NCBI GenBank assembly: GCA_050289805.1
Contig: JBNKGL010000018.1
Coordinates: 1 to 64,000 of the forward strand
Direction of reading: 5' to 3'
Source: JAUILA01 sp050289805
GTDB lineage: Bacteria > Bacteroidota > Bacteroidia > Cytophagales > Cyclobacteriaceae
DNA length: 64,000 nucleotides
Positions 17,649 to 25,530 of the stretch are shown piece after piece (position 1 is the stretch's first letter; every line of letters begins with the position of its first letter). The translations under genes were made by a program, and so were the position numbers. A model generated the notes under the pieces. That model was not told where the DNA came from. It saw only the letters and a program-made list of their open reading frames with translations, and searched no databases.

Positions 17649-18767
17649 TTAAAGAGCGTACCAGATCTCGAAGATCCCTTCGGCAATAGCTGAAGCTCCC
17701 AGGAAAGCACCAATCCCAATAGTGATGTGCTTAGGGGCAATTCTGCTGAATACATACGGAAGGCCGGAAACATTCGCCAGTCCGAATCCACCTGCCAGCA
17801 ACAGGCCGCCGGCAATAAAAAGTAAGGAATTGCTACCGGCCATCAGTAGAATCAATATCCCGAGGATCATGACCCCGGTAGTATATGTAAGTACGCTTTG
17901 AATCCCCTTTCGAATCACAAACCGGCTTCCGGCAAAGGCAACCAATGCCGCTGCACCGAGGGCCATAAATGAAAACTGATCGCCAGTGAGCATGTTGAGA
18001 GGTGAATTAACCGGTATATATTCAACCAGAAATGCTCTTCCGAGCCCAAGCATCAAGCCAATTTTAAGAATCGTGGAAACGCTTGTTGTTGCAGAACCTG
18101 AGTTTGCAGATTGCTGAACACGTTCATATACTTCATCGGTGGTAAGACGATAGAACAAATATCCGGTGCCAAGTACAAGTACCCCACCTACCACGAAAGT
18201 GAGCGTCTCTCCAAAGAACTGAATGAGTGAAATGACAAGCGGTTCAAGCGCATAGATCAGGTCTGTTATCAAAATAAGTACCCCCATAGCAATGGGAAGG
18301 TTTTTCTTATTCGCAAAACTTACCAGCATTGAATAGGCCGGAGCAATGAATACCGCCATTCCGATAAGCCATAAGACCACCATGACAGGAAGTATGGCTG
18401 CAATTCCGTGATCCGGACCCAGGCTGATGATACTCGCCACAATCATAAAAATCATGGCCGTTGCGCTGATCCCGATCATATAGATCATGAAATACTTGCT
18501 CCTGCGTGCCAGATTACGGTCGGCTATATATCCGGCAACGACGGGCACAATGATTAATACAAGGGCTTTAACGAATACAAGCAGTGTTGATAATCCGGTC
18601 AGTCCGAATCGCTGCAACAATACAGGCTGATATTCAAGGTATGCAATCCATGAAATGGCAATCGCAGCATTCAGCGCCCCGAGGCTCAAAACTTCGGGCC
18701 ACTTAATGGAAGTATTGCTTAAAGAAATAGAGGACTGTAAGTTGGAATTTTGAGAATAGGTATACAT
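17649..18767 (-). CDS. Major facilitator superfamily transporter
   Basis: A 372-residue integral membrane protein with about ten to twelve hydrophobic helices. The loop after helix two, GYIADRNLARRSKYFM, is the MFS motif A (GxxxDRxxRR) and marks the family. The central loop (about 210-225, TTDEVYERVQQSANSGSATT) separates the two six-helix halves. Overall it looks like the sugar/cation-type carriers of the SLC45-like group, but substrate is not known. The length is slightly short for the family. Neighbours offer no clue: a BNR lipoprotein downstream and a tiny membrane protein plus sigma factor upstream. Confidence 0.8.
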   Translation of the reverse strand: MYTYSQNSNLQSSISLSNTSIKWPEVLSLGALNAAIAISWIAYLEYQPVLLQRFGLTGLSTLLVFVKALVLIIVPVVAGYIADRNLARRSKYFMIYMIGISATAMIFMIVASIISLGPDHGIAAILPVMVVLWLIGMAVFIAPAYSMLVSFANKKNLPIAMGVLILITDLIYALEPLVISLIQFFGETLTFVVGGVLVLGTGYLFYRLTTDEVYERVQQSANSGSATTSVSTILKIGLMLGLGRAFLVEYIPVNSPLNMLTGDQFSFMALGAAALVAFAGSRFVIRKGIQSVLTYTTGVMILGILILLMAGSNSLLFIAGGLLLAGGFGLANVSGLPYVFSRIAPKHITIGIGAFLGASAIAEGIFEIWYAL

Positions 18768-18837
18768 GCGAAAAATAATCGATCCGCGTATATATACAGC
18801 TCTTACATCCTTGGTAACTGCCTTTTTCAGCTGAATT

Positions 18838-18993
18838 TTAGCCCTTTAAGCGCATAAAGACCACTGCGATCACGATAAAGCCAACTCCCGTTATGCCGGG
18901 CGGATAGGCACCGATCGAATAGGAAAGATATAACATAATAATCGCAAGGATGACCAGGATAATGGCCGCAGACTTAAGAAGGGACTGGTTCAT
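18838..18993 (-). CDS. Small membrane protein, 51 residues
   Basis: An uninterrupted frame from ATG (18993) to TAA (18838-18840). The product has two hydrophobic helices separated by a Pro/Gly turn (SIGAYPPGITG): the first runs SAAIILVILAIIMLYL, the second VGFIVIAVVFM, ending in RLKG. A two-helix hairpin with short polar ends is typical of small inner-membrane proteins. It lies between the MFS gene and the sigma factor gene, 55 bp after the sigma gene stop, in the same direction. No family recognised. Too short for most gene finders, but codon choice and topology look real. Confidence 0.6.
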   Translation of the reverse strand: MNQSLLKSAAIILVILAIIMLYLSYSIGAYPPGITGVGFIVIAVVFMRLKG

Positions 18994-19048
18994 GGCTCAA
19001 TTGGTTGGTTTATGATAAGTTATGAAAATTGCACGACAATGCATGACC

Positions 19049-20302
19049 TCATCCAATTGAACCATCCTGGATCTTACTTCGCTTTTTAATAAGGTAATTT
19101 CGCTCGGAATTATTATTTACTTTTTCGATGGCCAGGTCTATTTCAGATAACGCCTGATCAAAAGAACCTTTACGGTAATAATATTCAGCCAATAAGCCAT
19201 GGTAGAGATACTGTCGCTGCTCAAATTGTTCACTTTTCAGTTCATCAAGAATTATCTTGGCCTCAGAAAATTGCCCCAGCTGAATGTGGATGATCGCGAT
19301 ATTTAAAGAATTTACAGGTGACGGATAGAGTGCATTTAATTTTTCATACCACATGAGCAGGCGCGACCAGTCGGTATCAGCATAGGAAGATGCTTTCAGG
19401 TGTTCTGAAGCAATGGCCGCTTCATAATGAAATCGGGAAAATTGCCCGGTCTCAACCGCCTTCGTCATGGCGGAATGGCCAAGTTCAATCAATGGCCAGT
19501 ACCAGAGAGATCGGTCCTGTTCTTTCAGACTGATCACTTCATGATCATCGTTAGTCTTACTTCTGAGGCGCGCCGAATGAAAACAAAGCAATGCAAAAAG
19601 CGCATGGGAATCAGATGTCGACGTATATGGATTCATCAGCAACATTTTGCACAGGCGTAATGCTTCCCCGCAAAGATCCTCCCTGATCAGCAGTTCCTTT
19701 TTTCCTGAATGAAAGCCCTCATTAAATATCAGGTAAATTACCTCATGTACGCGTTGAAGACGTTGCGGTAACGTAGGGCCTTCCGGGACCTCAAAGGCAA
19801 TACTTTCCTTCTCAATGGTCTTTCGCGCCCGTTGCAGGCGTTTCTTTACTGTTTCCTGTTTCAGGAGCAATGCTGAGGCAATTTCATTCTCACTGAACCC
19901 TGAAATAGTCTTGAGTGAAAAGGCGATCTGGTCACGGATATCAAGCCGGGGATTACAGGCCGTAAAGATCATCCGGAGCTGACTGTCACTCACTTCATTT
20001 TCAAGAACCAAATCCGTTGCCGGCGAATGCTCAAATTCAGGCATGGCTTTGGGAAACCGTTTTAATTCGGAAGCGCGCTTGCGCATAATATCCAGCAATC
20101 TGTTTCTTGCCGCCTGGTAAAGCCAGCCCTGTGGATTATCCGGATATTTATTGGGCCACGTTCGGAATGCAGAAATAAAGGTATCCTGAACGGCATCTTC
20201 GATTATCTCGAGGTGCTCCAGTCCGAAAATCTTTGTAAGTAACGAGACCATCTTTCCGTACTGCTGACGGAAAAGATGGTCCAGTTCATGGTTGCTGTTC
20301 AT
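19049..20302 (-). CDS. ECF sigma factor, ECF42-type with C-terminal TPR-like extension
   Basis: A 417-residue sigma factor. Residues 1-90 hold sigma region 2 (IFGLEHLEIIEDAVQDTF, WLYQAARNRLLDIMRKR), about 110-165 sigma region 4 with the helix-turn-helix FSENEIASALLLKQETVKKR. The remainder is the DUF6596/TPR-like tail (RVHEVIYLIFNEGF…, ending in repeat helices with NIAIIHIQLGQF) that sets the ECF42 group apart; in that group the tail is needed for activity and there is no anti-sigma factor. ECF42 genes are linked to DGPF/YCII proteins, and two such genes are directly upstream. Its ATG overlaps the stop of the YCII gene by one base (TAATG), so they should be translated together. Confidence 0.9.
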   Translation of the reverse strand: MNSNHELDHLFRQQYGKMVSLLTKIFGLEHLEIIEDAVQDTFISAFRTWPNKYPDNPQGWLYQAARNRLLDIMRKRASELKRFPKAMPEFEHSPATDLVLENEVSDSQLRMIFTACNPRLDIRDQIAFSLKTISGFSENEIASALLLKQETVKKRLQRARKTIEKESIAFEVPEGPTLPQRLQRVHEVIYLIFNEGFHSGKKELLIREDLCGEALRLCKMLLMNPYTSTSDSHALFALLCFHSARLRSKTNDDHEVISLKEQDRSLWYWPLIELGHSAMTKAVETGQFSRFHYEAAIASEHLKASSYADTDWSRLLMWYEKLNALYPSPVNSLNIAIIHIQLGQFSEAKIILDELKSEQFEQRQYLYHGLLAEYYYRKGSFDQALSEIDLAIEKVNNNSERNYLIKKRSKIQDGSIG

Positions 20303-20649
20303 TATTGGTCAAAGACCATCACTTCACGAATTTCTACAGTTCCGCCTAGGTCATAATCCGGAAAGTCTTCCGCCACCTTCGCAGCGGCATCTGCATTTTC
20401 CACGCTGATGACATAGTAACCGCCAACGAGTTCTTTTACCTCGGTAGCCGCCAGGTCGGTAACCGTACGGTCCGGGCCAGAAATTCGTTTTACTTCCGGG
20501 TGCAGGGCATTTCCTTCCTTCACAATGCCCGCTTTTTCCATTTTTTCATGCCAGCCCCACCATTTTCCCATGCGTTGCTGAATTTCTTCGGGAGAAAGCC
20601 CAAGGTCGCCATAATCAGCGCCCAGGAATATCATCATATAATCTTTCAT
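20302..20649 (-). CDS. YCII/DGPF-domain protein (first partner of the ECF42 sigma factor)
   Basis: A 115-residue alpha/beta ferredoxin-like protein of the YCII-related (DGPF) family. Motifs are the N-terminal DYMMIFLGADYG, the WWGWHEKMEKAG helix, GPDRTVTD, and the C-terminal YYVISVENADAAAKVAEDFP with VEIREV. The DGPF signature is altered to SGPDRTV. Members are thought to be targets, and perhaps stress-linked enzymes or sensors, of ECF42 systems; no biochemical role is established. The stop overlaps the sigma factor start by one base. Upstream lies a second, divergent family member 62 bp away in the same direction. Confidence 0.9.
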   Translation of the reverse strand: MKDYMMIFLGADYGDLGLSPEEIQQRMGKWWGWHEKMEKAGIVKEGNALHPEVKRISGPDRTVTDLAATEVKELVGGYYVISVENADAAAKVAEDFPDYDLGGTVEIREVMVFDQ

Positions 20650-20711
20650 GTTGATTGTTATTTAAGTTATGAGTTGTCGTTATTGAATATACTTACATTT
20701 CAGGTTTTGTG

Positions 20712-21044
20712 CTAGATATCCAGCACCTCATGCACTTCAACCGTCGCATCAGAATGCCACTGGAGGTGAGGATGATCACTGAAAAGATCCACAATTTCCT
20801 GCTGGTTCTGACCTTGAAGCACCGAGAATCCACATACTTCCTTTTCTGAGCTGTGTGATTTCAGATCTTTCGCAAATGAATTCCCATTGCCCAGCGGCGC
20901 CCCGAAATCAACAATGGCACCATTATGTTTCGCCTTCCAGTCGAACCATTTTTGCATACCGGCTTCCCGTTCCTCCGGGGTCTGCTTTGCCGATTGCAGC
21001 AGCGCTTCTGCAGGTGCATGATAAAGAACAATAAATTTTTTCAT
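20712..21044 (-). CDS. YCII-like protein (second partner of the ECF42 sigma factor)
   Basis: The start at 21044 (MKKFIVLYHAPAEALLQ) is chosen over a more upstream one that adds nine unlikely residues. The protein has 110 residues, of the YCII-related fold: strand, helix with MQKWFDWKAKHNGAIVDFGAP, then GFSVLQGQNQQEIVDLFSDHPHL, and final VEVHEVL. It is the first gene of a three-gene operon with the YCII gene and the sigma gene. The DGPF motif itself is not clear. Probably expressed from the ECF-type promoter described upstream. Confidence 0.85.
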   Translation of the reverse strand: MKKFIVLYHAPAEALLQSAKQTPEEREAGMQKWFDWKAKHNGAIVDFGAPLGNGNSFAKDLKSHSSEKEVCGFSVLQGQNQQEIVDLFSDHPHLQWHSDATVEVHEVLDI

Positions 21045-21084
21045 GGTTTTAAATTTTAGGTTATTAATCAACTTTCAATACTAA

Positions 21085-21112
21085 GACGATACGGATACCT
21101 GCAGAGGGGACA
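21085..21112 (-). promoter_or_regulatory. Candidate ECF42-dependent promoter
   Basis: On the minus strand TGTCCC (complement of 21107-21112) is followed after 18 nt by CGTC (complement of 21085-21088), about 40 nt before the first YCII gene. ECF42 promoters are known to have TGTCGA at -35 and CGA/TC at -10. The match is partial, and the placement fits self-control of the operon. Confidence 0.4.
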
Positions 21113-21245
21113 CCACCCTGGTATTTTTTTTGAAAAAGTATTTATCGCCATTTTCAGCCGCTCCTGAGTACAATCACCTGAAAGAAAGACCTGCGTCATT
21201 GTGTATTCATCACCGGCTTTCTAATATCGTATAACATATAACAGC

Positions 21246-21755
21246 ATGCTGATCGCCATCACGATATTGCTGCTTATCATAATCAGCTTGTTATTTGTGC
21301 CGATTGTGATACATATAGATACTGTTCACGAGCTATTCGTTGTGAAGGTGAGGGGGATTTGTTCGTTCCAAATGGATCAAACGGAAAATGAGCTTTACTT
21401 CGTTTTCAACGTTCCCTTTTACCGCAAGGAGATCCATCCATTTCGTTATTCCGGAAACAAAAAAAAGGTTGAAAAGCCTGACGTAGAAAAGTCTCCAAAG
21501 GCGATAAAAAGAAAGAAGAAATCCCGAATGACCTTCGACCGGTTCCTTTCCCTGATCAGGTCATTCAGGGTCAGGAAATTTTACTGCACGCTGGATTCCG
21601 GGGATTTTGTCCGGAATGCAATGCTGGTACCTGTTTTTCAGGTCTTTTCCAGGTACAGGAATAATCTCACTGTGAATTTTACAGGTGACTTTCAGCTGCA
21701 GCTGTACGCATCGAATAACCTCTGGCGCCTGGGCAGGGCATATTTAAAGATATAA
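21246..21755 (+). CDS. DUF2953-like protein (YtfI type)
   Basis: A 169-residue protein with one N-terminal membrane helix (MLIAITILLLIIISLLFVPI) and a basic middle (about residues 73-95, KKKVEKP…RKKKSR). The C-terminal part, KFYCTLDSGDFVRNAMLVP and LTVNFTGDFQLQLYASNNLWRLGRAYLK, matches the pattern of DUF2953 proteins such as Bacillus YtfI, whose shared core is a beta-rich domain facing outside. Its partner YtfJ is encoded directly downstream, as in Bacillus. Function unknown; in spore formers the pair is linked to the spore, which this organism should not make. Confidence 0.65.
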   Translation: MLIAITILLLIIISLLFVPIVIHIDTVHELFVVKVRGICSFQMDQTENELYFVFNVPFYRKEIHPFRYSGNKKKVEKPDVEKSPKAIKRKKKSRMTFDRFLSLIRSFRVRKFYCTLDSGDFVRNAMLVPVFQVFSRYRNNLTVNFTGDFQLQLYASNNLWRLGRAYLKI

Positions 21756-21789
21756 TCATAAACAATGTTCAACATAAAACTCAAAAATC

Positions 21790-22152
21790 ATGGAAATGCA
21801 ATTCAGTGAATTACTTGATAAGATCACCAAATTTATAGAATCGGAAGCCCGCTCTGAGACCGTAATCGGAAAATCCTTTAAGCTGGGTGAATTTGATTGC
21901 GTCCCGGTGATTCGTATCGGAATCGGATTTGGAAGTGGCGGTGGCGGTGGAAATGCGCCAAAAACAGGACAGGGTGAAGGCGGTGGCGCCGGTGCAGGCA
22001 TGGGTATCGAACCCATCGGATTCCTGGTCACCAAGAATGACGAGATCTCCTTCCTTGGAGTGAACAAATCCAGTAAGGGAATATCAGCGGCGTTTGAGAA
22101 GATTCCGGACCTGGTAGAAAAGATGATGACGAAGAAGAAGGAGGAAGCCTGA
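21790..22152 (+). CDS. GerW/YtfJ family protein
   Basis: A 120-residue protein of the YtfJ (GerW, PF09579) family. The signatures are a N-terminal helix, VIGKSFKLGEFDCVPVIRI, then a glycine-rich stretch GIGFGSGGGGGNAP…GEGGGAGAGMGIEPIGFLV, and FLGVNKSSKGISAAFEKIPDL. The family name comes from germination defects in Bacillus, but it also occurs in non-spore-forming phyla, where the role is unknown. No signal peptide, so probably cytoplasmic or bound to the inner membrane through the preceding protein. It starts 34 bp after the DUF2953 gene and belongs to the same unit. Confidence 0.88.
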   Translation: MEMQFSELLDKITKFIESEARSETVIGKSFKLGEFDCVPVIRIGIGFGSGGGGGNAPKTGQGEGGGAGAGMGIEPIGFLVTKNDEISFLGVNKSSKGISAAFEKIPDLVEKMMTKKKEEA

Positions 22153-22434
22153 TATAGCGGACTGTGGAGCAACCGGCAGGGATGACGTTCAGGTTGTGTG
22201 CCGGAGCTCACTCACTCTACACTCTCCAAACTAACCCTGTAGTCATATATTAAAGGGTTAGTTAAGTTCAGGTAGTGAGTAGATGGTAAATATTGGCGTA
22301 TTTGAAAATTCTTGTTCTCGGCAATATGTTGCTCATTCGCAAAGCATGTGCGAGAAAGTTTTGAAATAAAAATGATTTTGTGTGGACGACGCATTAGGCC
22401 TTCCACACTAATTAACCATCTCATCATCATTAAT
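22153..22434. other. Intergenic region with repeat fragments and two hairpins
   Basis: No supported gene. It holds GATGACGTTCAGGTTGTGT at 22181-22199, shared with 24398-24416; a perfect 8-bp stem CTAACCCT (22231-22238) / AGGGTTAG (22254-22261); and a 7-bp stem GTGTGGA (22380-22386) / TCCACAC (22402-22408). Neither stem has a T run. Confidence 0.6.
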
Positions 22435-23532
22435 TCATTCAGTGAAAGAATCCCAATCTTCACTATCATTGATCATTCTGCCAACCCACTGTTTTAAAGT
22501 AAAATCAGCAATTGGATAGTCGAACGTTCTGATAAGAAATGTATGTTGCTTGCCATTAACTATTAAAGATTTGAACCGGTCTGGAAAAGAAGTGTTCAGT
22601 TCCTGTACAGCTTCTATTAGCTCCATTTCAAAGTTAGGTCCACCTAAGGTGGCAGAAGTGACTGAATCCTGTTTGGAGCTGATATAAGCCATTGTCAGAT
22701 TCTCATCTTCGGTTAACTGGTAATTATGAAAGCCTGTAAGATTTCCATCTGATCCAATGCAATCCGCGCAACTCGAAGGAAAAAAAGCATTGGCATTCCA
22801 GTAATCACTAAGCAAATCAAACCCACCAGGATTCAGAATCCCTACGCCAGAATCGTTAATAGCGTAGATTTTTACATCCGGATAAAGTTTCCTTACCAAC
22901 GGTATTGCAGAATGAACTCCGGTACCTCCTGCACTATTTCCCGCGATAACAATTTTATCAGGAGAATGATATTTATTTGATACTACCTCAAGAGAGGCTG
23001 ACAAATTCTGTAGCCCTCTAAAAAATCGGTCATTAACCCCGTCACCATCACTATCTGCATCGCCGTCACCCATCCATAAGGAACCGTCGCAATATGGCAA
23101 GTAAGCTAAATTATATCCAAATGTCGGACTTTCAGTATCCGCAGGATCAAGAATGCCAAAAGGGATTAAAGGAATTCCTTCCTCAACCGCTTCACAAATC
23201 AAAGGACTGCAAAGACCACCGCCTTGCAAAAAAATTAAAAGGTTATTACTTGAACCATCTCTTGTAAACATCGAATATTCGCCACCGGTAAAGCACGCCG
23301 GCCCATCCTCGATATTAAACATATACTCCGTTACACCCCCACCGAGAGATTCAGAATTGACTGGTGAAATGGTGCCCAGGTATTTATCAATACCCTGGTT
23401 GTATAATTCCTGAAAGGGTATGTCCACACCTGAATCGTCAATAAAAACATCGTTTGTATCTTCCTCTGAACAACCCAATGCTAAAAACATGTAGCCGAAT
23501 ATTGCAATTAATTTTTTTTCTAGTTTCATCAT
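22435..23532 (-). CDS. Pectinacetylesterase-like lipoprotein
   Basis: A 365-residue lipoprotein (MKLEKKLIAIFGYMFLALGC; lipidated Cys near 21). The fold is alpha/beta hydrolase of the pectinacetylesterase/Notum type: oxyanion-side block LLIFLQGGGLCSP, nucleophile in VIAGNSAGGTGVHSAI, possible acid in YAINDSGVG and His in NGKQHTFLIR. Such enzymes remove acyl groups from polysaccharides or lipoproteins (Notum). An insert with DADSDGDGVNDRF looks like a calcium-binding thrombospondin type-3 loop. Cys pairs should form disulfides outside the cell. Transcribed away from a Crp/Fnr gene; no other polysaccharide gene is near. Confidence 0.8.
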   Translation of the reverse strand: MMKLEKKLIAIFGYMFLALGCSEEDTNDVFIDDSGVDIPFQELYNQGIDKYLGTISPVNSESLGGGVTEYMFNIEDGPACFTGGEYSMFTRDGSSNNLLIFLQGGGLCSPLICEAVEEGIPLIPFGILDPADTESPTFGYNLAYLPYCDGSLWMGDGDADSDGDGVNDRFFRGLQNLSASLEVVSNKYHSPDKIVIAGNSAGGTGVHSAIPLVRKLYPDVKIYAINDSGVGILNPGGFDLLSDYWNANAFFPSSCADCIGSDGNLTGFHNYQLTEDENLTMAYISSKQDSVTSATLGGPNFEMELIEAVQELNTSFPDRFKSLIVNGKQHTFLIRTFDYPIADFTLKQWVGRMINDSEDWDSFTE

Positions 23533-23679
23533 TTTATTTCGATTTGGTTCGACACAAAACTAGAGGGCCAATATCCTGCCCGACGTTAACAAAAGATAAG
23601 AACGAATGAATGGCCTTATAACATTGCTTTATTACTGATCTAAACGTATACTTAATAATCTGACTACCAAATAAACCCG

Positions 23680-24222
23680 ATGCGATTACGGTATTTGACG
23701 AGGCTTGTACGTGATATCAAAATAAAAACCTTTGAAAAGGGTGAATTTCTTATCGAAGAGCAATCTGAACATTCAGACATTTTCTTTATTCGAAAGGGAT
23801 TAGTAAGAAGCTTTTATTTTAATGAAAATGCAGACGAAATTACGTTTCAGATCTATGCAGAATCCACATTTTTCGGCAACATACATGCAATGATGCTTAA
23901 TCAGCCATCAAAATTTAATTATGAAGCATTAGAAAAAACAAAAGTTTACACCGCAGCGTTTGATTCTTTCCGAAAACTAATGCGAGAAAATGCCGACCGA
24001 TTCGAAGTAGATAAAAATTTTATGTTCAGAAGCACTTTCAGCCAAATCTACAATCGAATGGAGTCTTTTGTCATTATGAGTCCTGAGGAACGCTATCAAA
24101 AATTTATTAAGGATCATCCCAATTTGATTCACAGAGTCCCTGATAAGTATATCGCAAATATACTCGGCATAACCCCTGTATCACTTAGTCGGATACGAGG
24201 TCGCATCGCTGCAAAAAAATAA
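23680..24222 (+). CDS. Crp/Fnr family transcriptional regulator
   Basis: A 180-residue regulator. The N-terminal cyclic-nucleotide-binding fold shows FEKGEFLIEEQSEHSDIFFIRKGLVRSF and ITFQIYAESTFFGN, with the phosphate-binding loop degenerate, so the usual cAMP contacts (RxS) are not visible. The long dimer helix follows near 105-125, and the C-terminal helix-turn-helix is VPDKYIANILGITPVSLSRIRG, near 152-172. This is the common short Bacteroidota type. It is divergent from the pectinacetylesterase-like gene, with 147 bp between, and may control it; that is inference only. Confidence 0.88.
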   Translation: MRLRYLTRLVRDIKIKTFEKGEFLIEEQSEHSDIFFIRKGLVRSFYFNENADEITFQIYAESTFFGNIHAMMLNQPSKFNYEALEKTKVYTAAFDSFRKLMRENADRFEVDKNFMFRSTFSQIYNRMESFVIMSPEERYQKFIKDHPNLIHRVPDKYIANILGITPVSLSRIRGRIAAKK

Positions 24223-24334
24223 TTAATTGTATCGAAATCTGATGGAAACCTGCCTAAGCTCCGGTCTTCCGCTGATTATTTGAGGGCAGGTTTACAGTCC
24301 CTTCGAACAACATTACAATCATTTATAATCACAT

Positions 24335-24450
24335 GGGAGGAGATCCCGGCCCGACTCCCTGACTGTCCAAAAACGGGACATCAGGGAGGTTCGCCAGGAT
24401 GACGTTCAGGTTGTGTATCAGAGCATACTCACTCTCAACCCTCCTAACTA
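24335..24450. repeat. Dispersed intergenic repeat element (copy near tRNA-Lys)
   Basis: AGGAGATCCCGGCCCGAC at 24338-24354 is the reverse complement, with one change, of a block at 50090-50107. GATGACGTTCAGGTTGTGT at 24398-24416 repeats 22181-22199. A DNA segment with CCCTGA/TCAGGG (24356-24361 with 24381-24386) forms a hairpin. The 264 bp from 24223 to 24486 hold no gene. Confidence 0.6.
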
Positions 24451-24483
24451 AAAAAGCCCCTCGCTTTGCGAAGGGCTTTTTTC
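24450..24483 (-). terminator. Terminator of the tRNA-Lys gene
   Basis: A stem AGCCCxTCGC / GCGAxGGGCT around a TTT loop is flanked by an A run and a T run, so it can work in both directions. On the minus strand it ends about 4 nt after the tRNA. On the plus strand it may end read-through from the Crp/Fnr gene. Confidence 0.85.
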
Positions 24484-24486
24484 TTG

Positions 24487-24559
24487 TGATCCCGCTGGGG
24501 CTCGAACCCAGGACCCTCTCCTTAAAAGGGAGATGCTCTACCAACTGAGCTACGGAATC
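24487..24559 (-). tRNA. tRNA-Lys (anticodon UUU)
   Basis: Minus strand, 73 nt including discriminator A. Acceptor stem GATTCCG pairs with CGGGATC (one U-G pair). The D arm holds GCTCAGTTGGTAGAGC, the anticodon arm CTCCC-TTTTAAG-GGAG with anticodon TTT, and the T arm GGTTCGAGCC. The CCA end is not encoded. A textbook promoter lies upstream and a terminator downstream, so it is a single-gene unit. Confidence 0.96.
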
Positions 24560-24606
24560 CTATTAAAAAAACGAACTTTTAATCGCTCGTTTTGTAAATG
24601 GAGTTG

Positions 24607-24637
24607 CAAAAGTAAGACCTCCCCCTTAAAATGCAAA
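24607..24637 (-). promoter_or_regulatory. Bacteroidota promoter of tRNA-Lys
   Basis: Minus strand TTTG (complement of 24634-24637), 19 nt, TACTTTTG (complement of 24607-24614): a full match to TTTG-N19-TAnnTTTG. Transcription should start near 24600, about 40 nt before the tRNA. Confidence 0.8.
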
Positions 24638-24804
24638 GGTTCACTGAACAATTTTTTTCAGGAAGGGACTGATTCCTTGCCGGGCCTAAAAACACACCCA
24701 ACTTTCCAATCTTTCCTGATTAAAAAAGATTTACATCACCAATTTGCTTCAGGCCTCATCTTCACACATAAGTCTTCCGATAAATTCTTTATAATTGTGG
24801 TCGG

Positions 24805-25530
24805 ATGAAACGGTTCACCTACATTCTTTTATTTATCACTTCGCTGATGGCGTCAGGCACGGTCTTCGGACAAAACGCTTTGCTTAGCCGCGCAGATTCA
24901 CTTTTCACGGCCGGCAAATACACCGAATCGTTTGCCATGTATGATGAAATTCTCACTGAAAATCATCAATATTCACCTGCCATGCTGATGAAAATGGCCT
25001 ATATCAAGGAAGGGTTGAATCAATACAGTGAGGCATTATATTACCTCAACCTGTGTTATCTGAAAACCGCCGACCAGGATATACTTGTTAAAATGGACGA
25101 ACTGGCCGAAGCCCGAAACCTACGCGGGTACAGTGTAAATGATCAGGATATTATTTACACCTTCTTTTATCGCTACTACCCCTATATAATCGGTCTGCTC
25201 ATCGCCCTGGCATTTCTTTTCCTTTCCCTTGTGTACCGGGAACGATTCCGACTCAACCAAAGCGGTAAAGTGCCCGCCTTCTTCATGTTAGCAGTGCTTG
25301 CCGCCCTCTTTTACATGCTCAATTTTGGACTCTCCTATGACAAAGGGATCGTAAATGATTCAACCGCCTACCTGATGGAAGGACCATCTGCAGGTGCAGA
25401 TGTTGTGGAGGTCATCGGCAAAGGTCACCGCCTTGAAATCAATGGTCAAAAAGATGTCTGGATTAAAACTTCATGGGATAACAGACCGGTTTATATCAAG
25501 GCCTCAAAACTCAGGCCCGTAACGTTCTAG
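24805..25530 (+). CDS. TPR and SH3-like domain membrane protein
   Basis: A 241-residue protein: signal peptide 1-22 (…GTVFGQ), two TPR-like repeats at about 26-100 (ADSLFTAGKYTESFAMYDEIL; ALYYLNLCYLKT), two transmembrane helices at about 130-150 and 160-175, and a C-terminal SH3-like domain with LMEGPSAGADVVEVIGKGHRLEI and VYIKASKLRPV. The layout is that of the BatE type (aerotolerance locus) of Bacteroidota, but no bat genes are next to it. TPRs should face the periplasm before the first helix, and the SH3 domain should be again on the periplasmic side. The 3' end overlaps the next convergent gene by 4 bp. Confidence 0.75.
   Translation: MKRFTYILLFITSLMASGTVFGQNALLSRADSLFTAGKYTESFAMYDEILTENHQYSPAMLMKMAYIKEGLNQYSEALYYLNLCYLKTADQDILVKMDELAEARNLRGYSVNDQDIIYTFFYRYYPYIIGLLIALAFLFLSLVYRERFRLNQSGKVPAFFMLAVLAALFYMLNFGLSYDKGIVNDSTAYLMEGPSAGADVVEVIGKGHRLEINGQKDVWIKTSWDNRPVYIKASKLRPVTF

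Noticed and set aside
22212..22469. 85-codon minus-strand frame after the YtfJ gene
   Set aside because: Overlaps the 3' end of the esterase gene and contains the hairpin and repeat DNA; composition is not protein-like.
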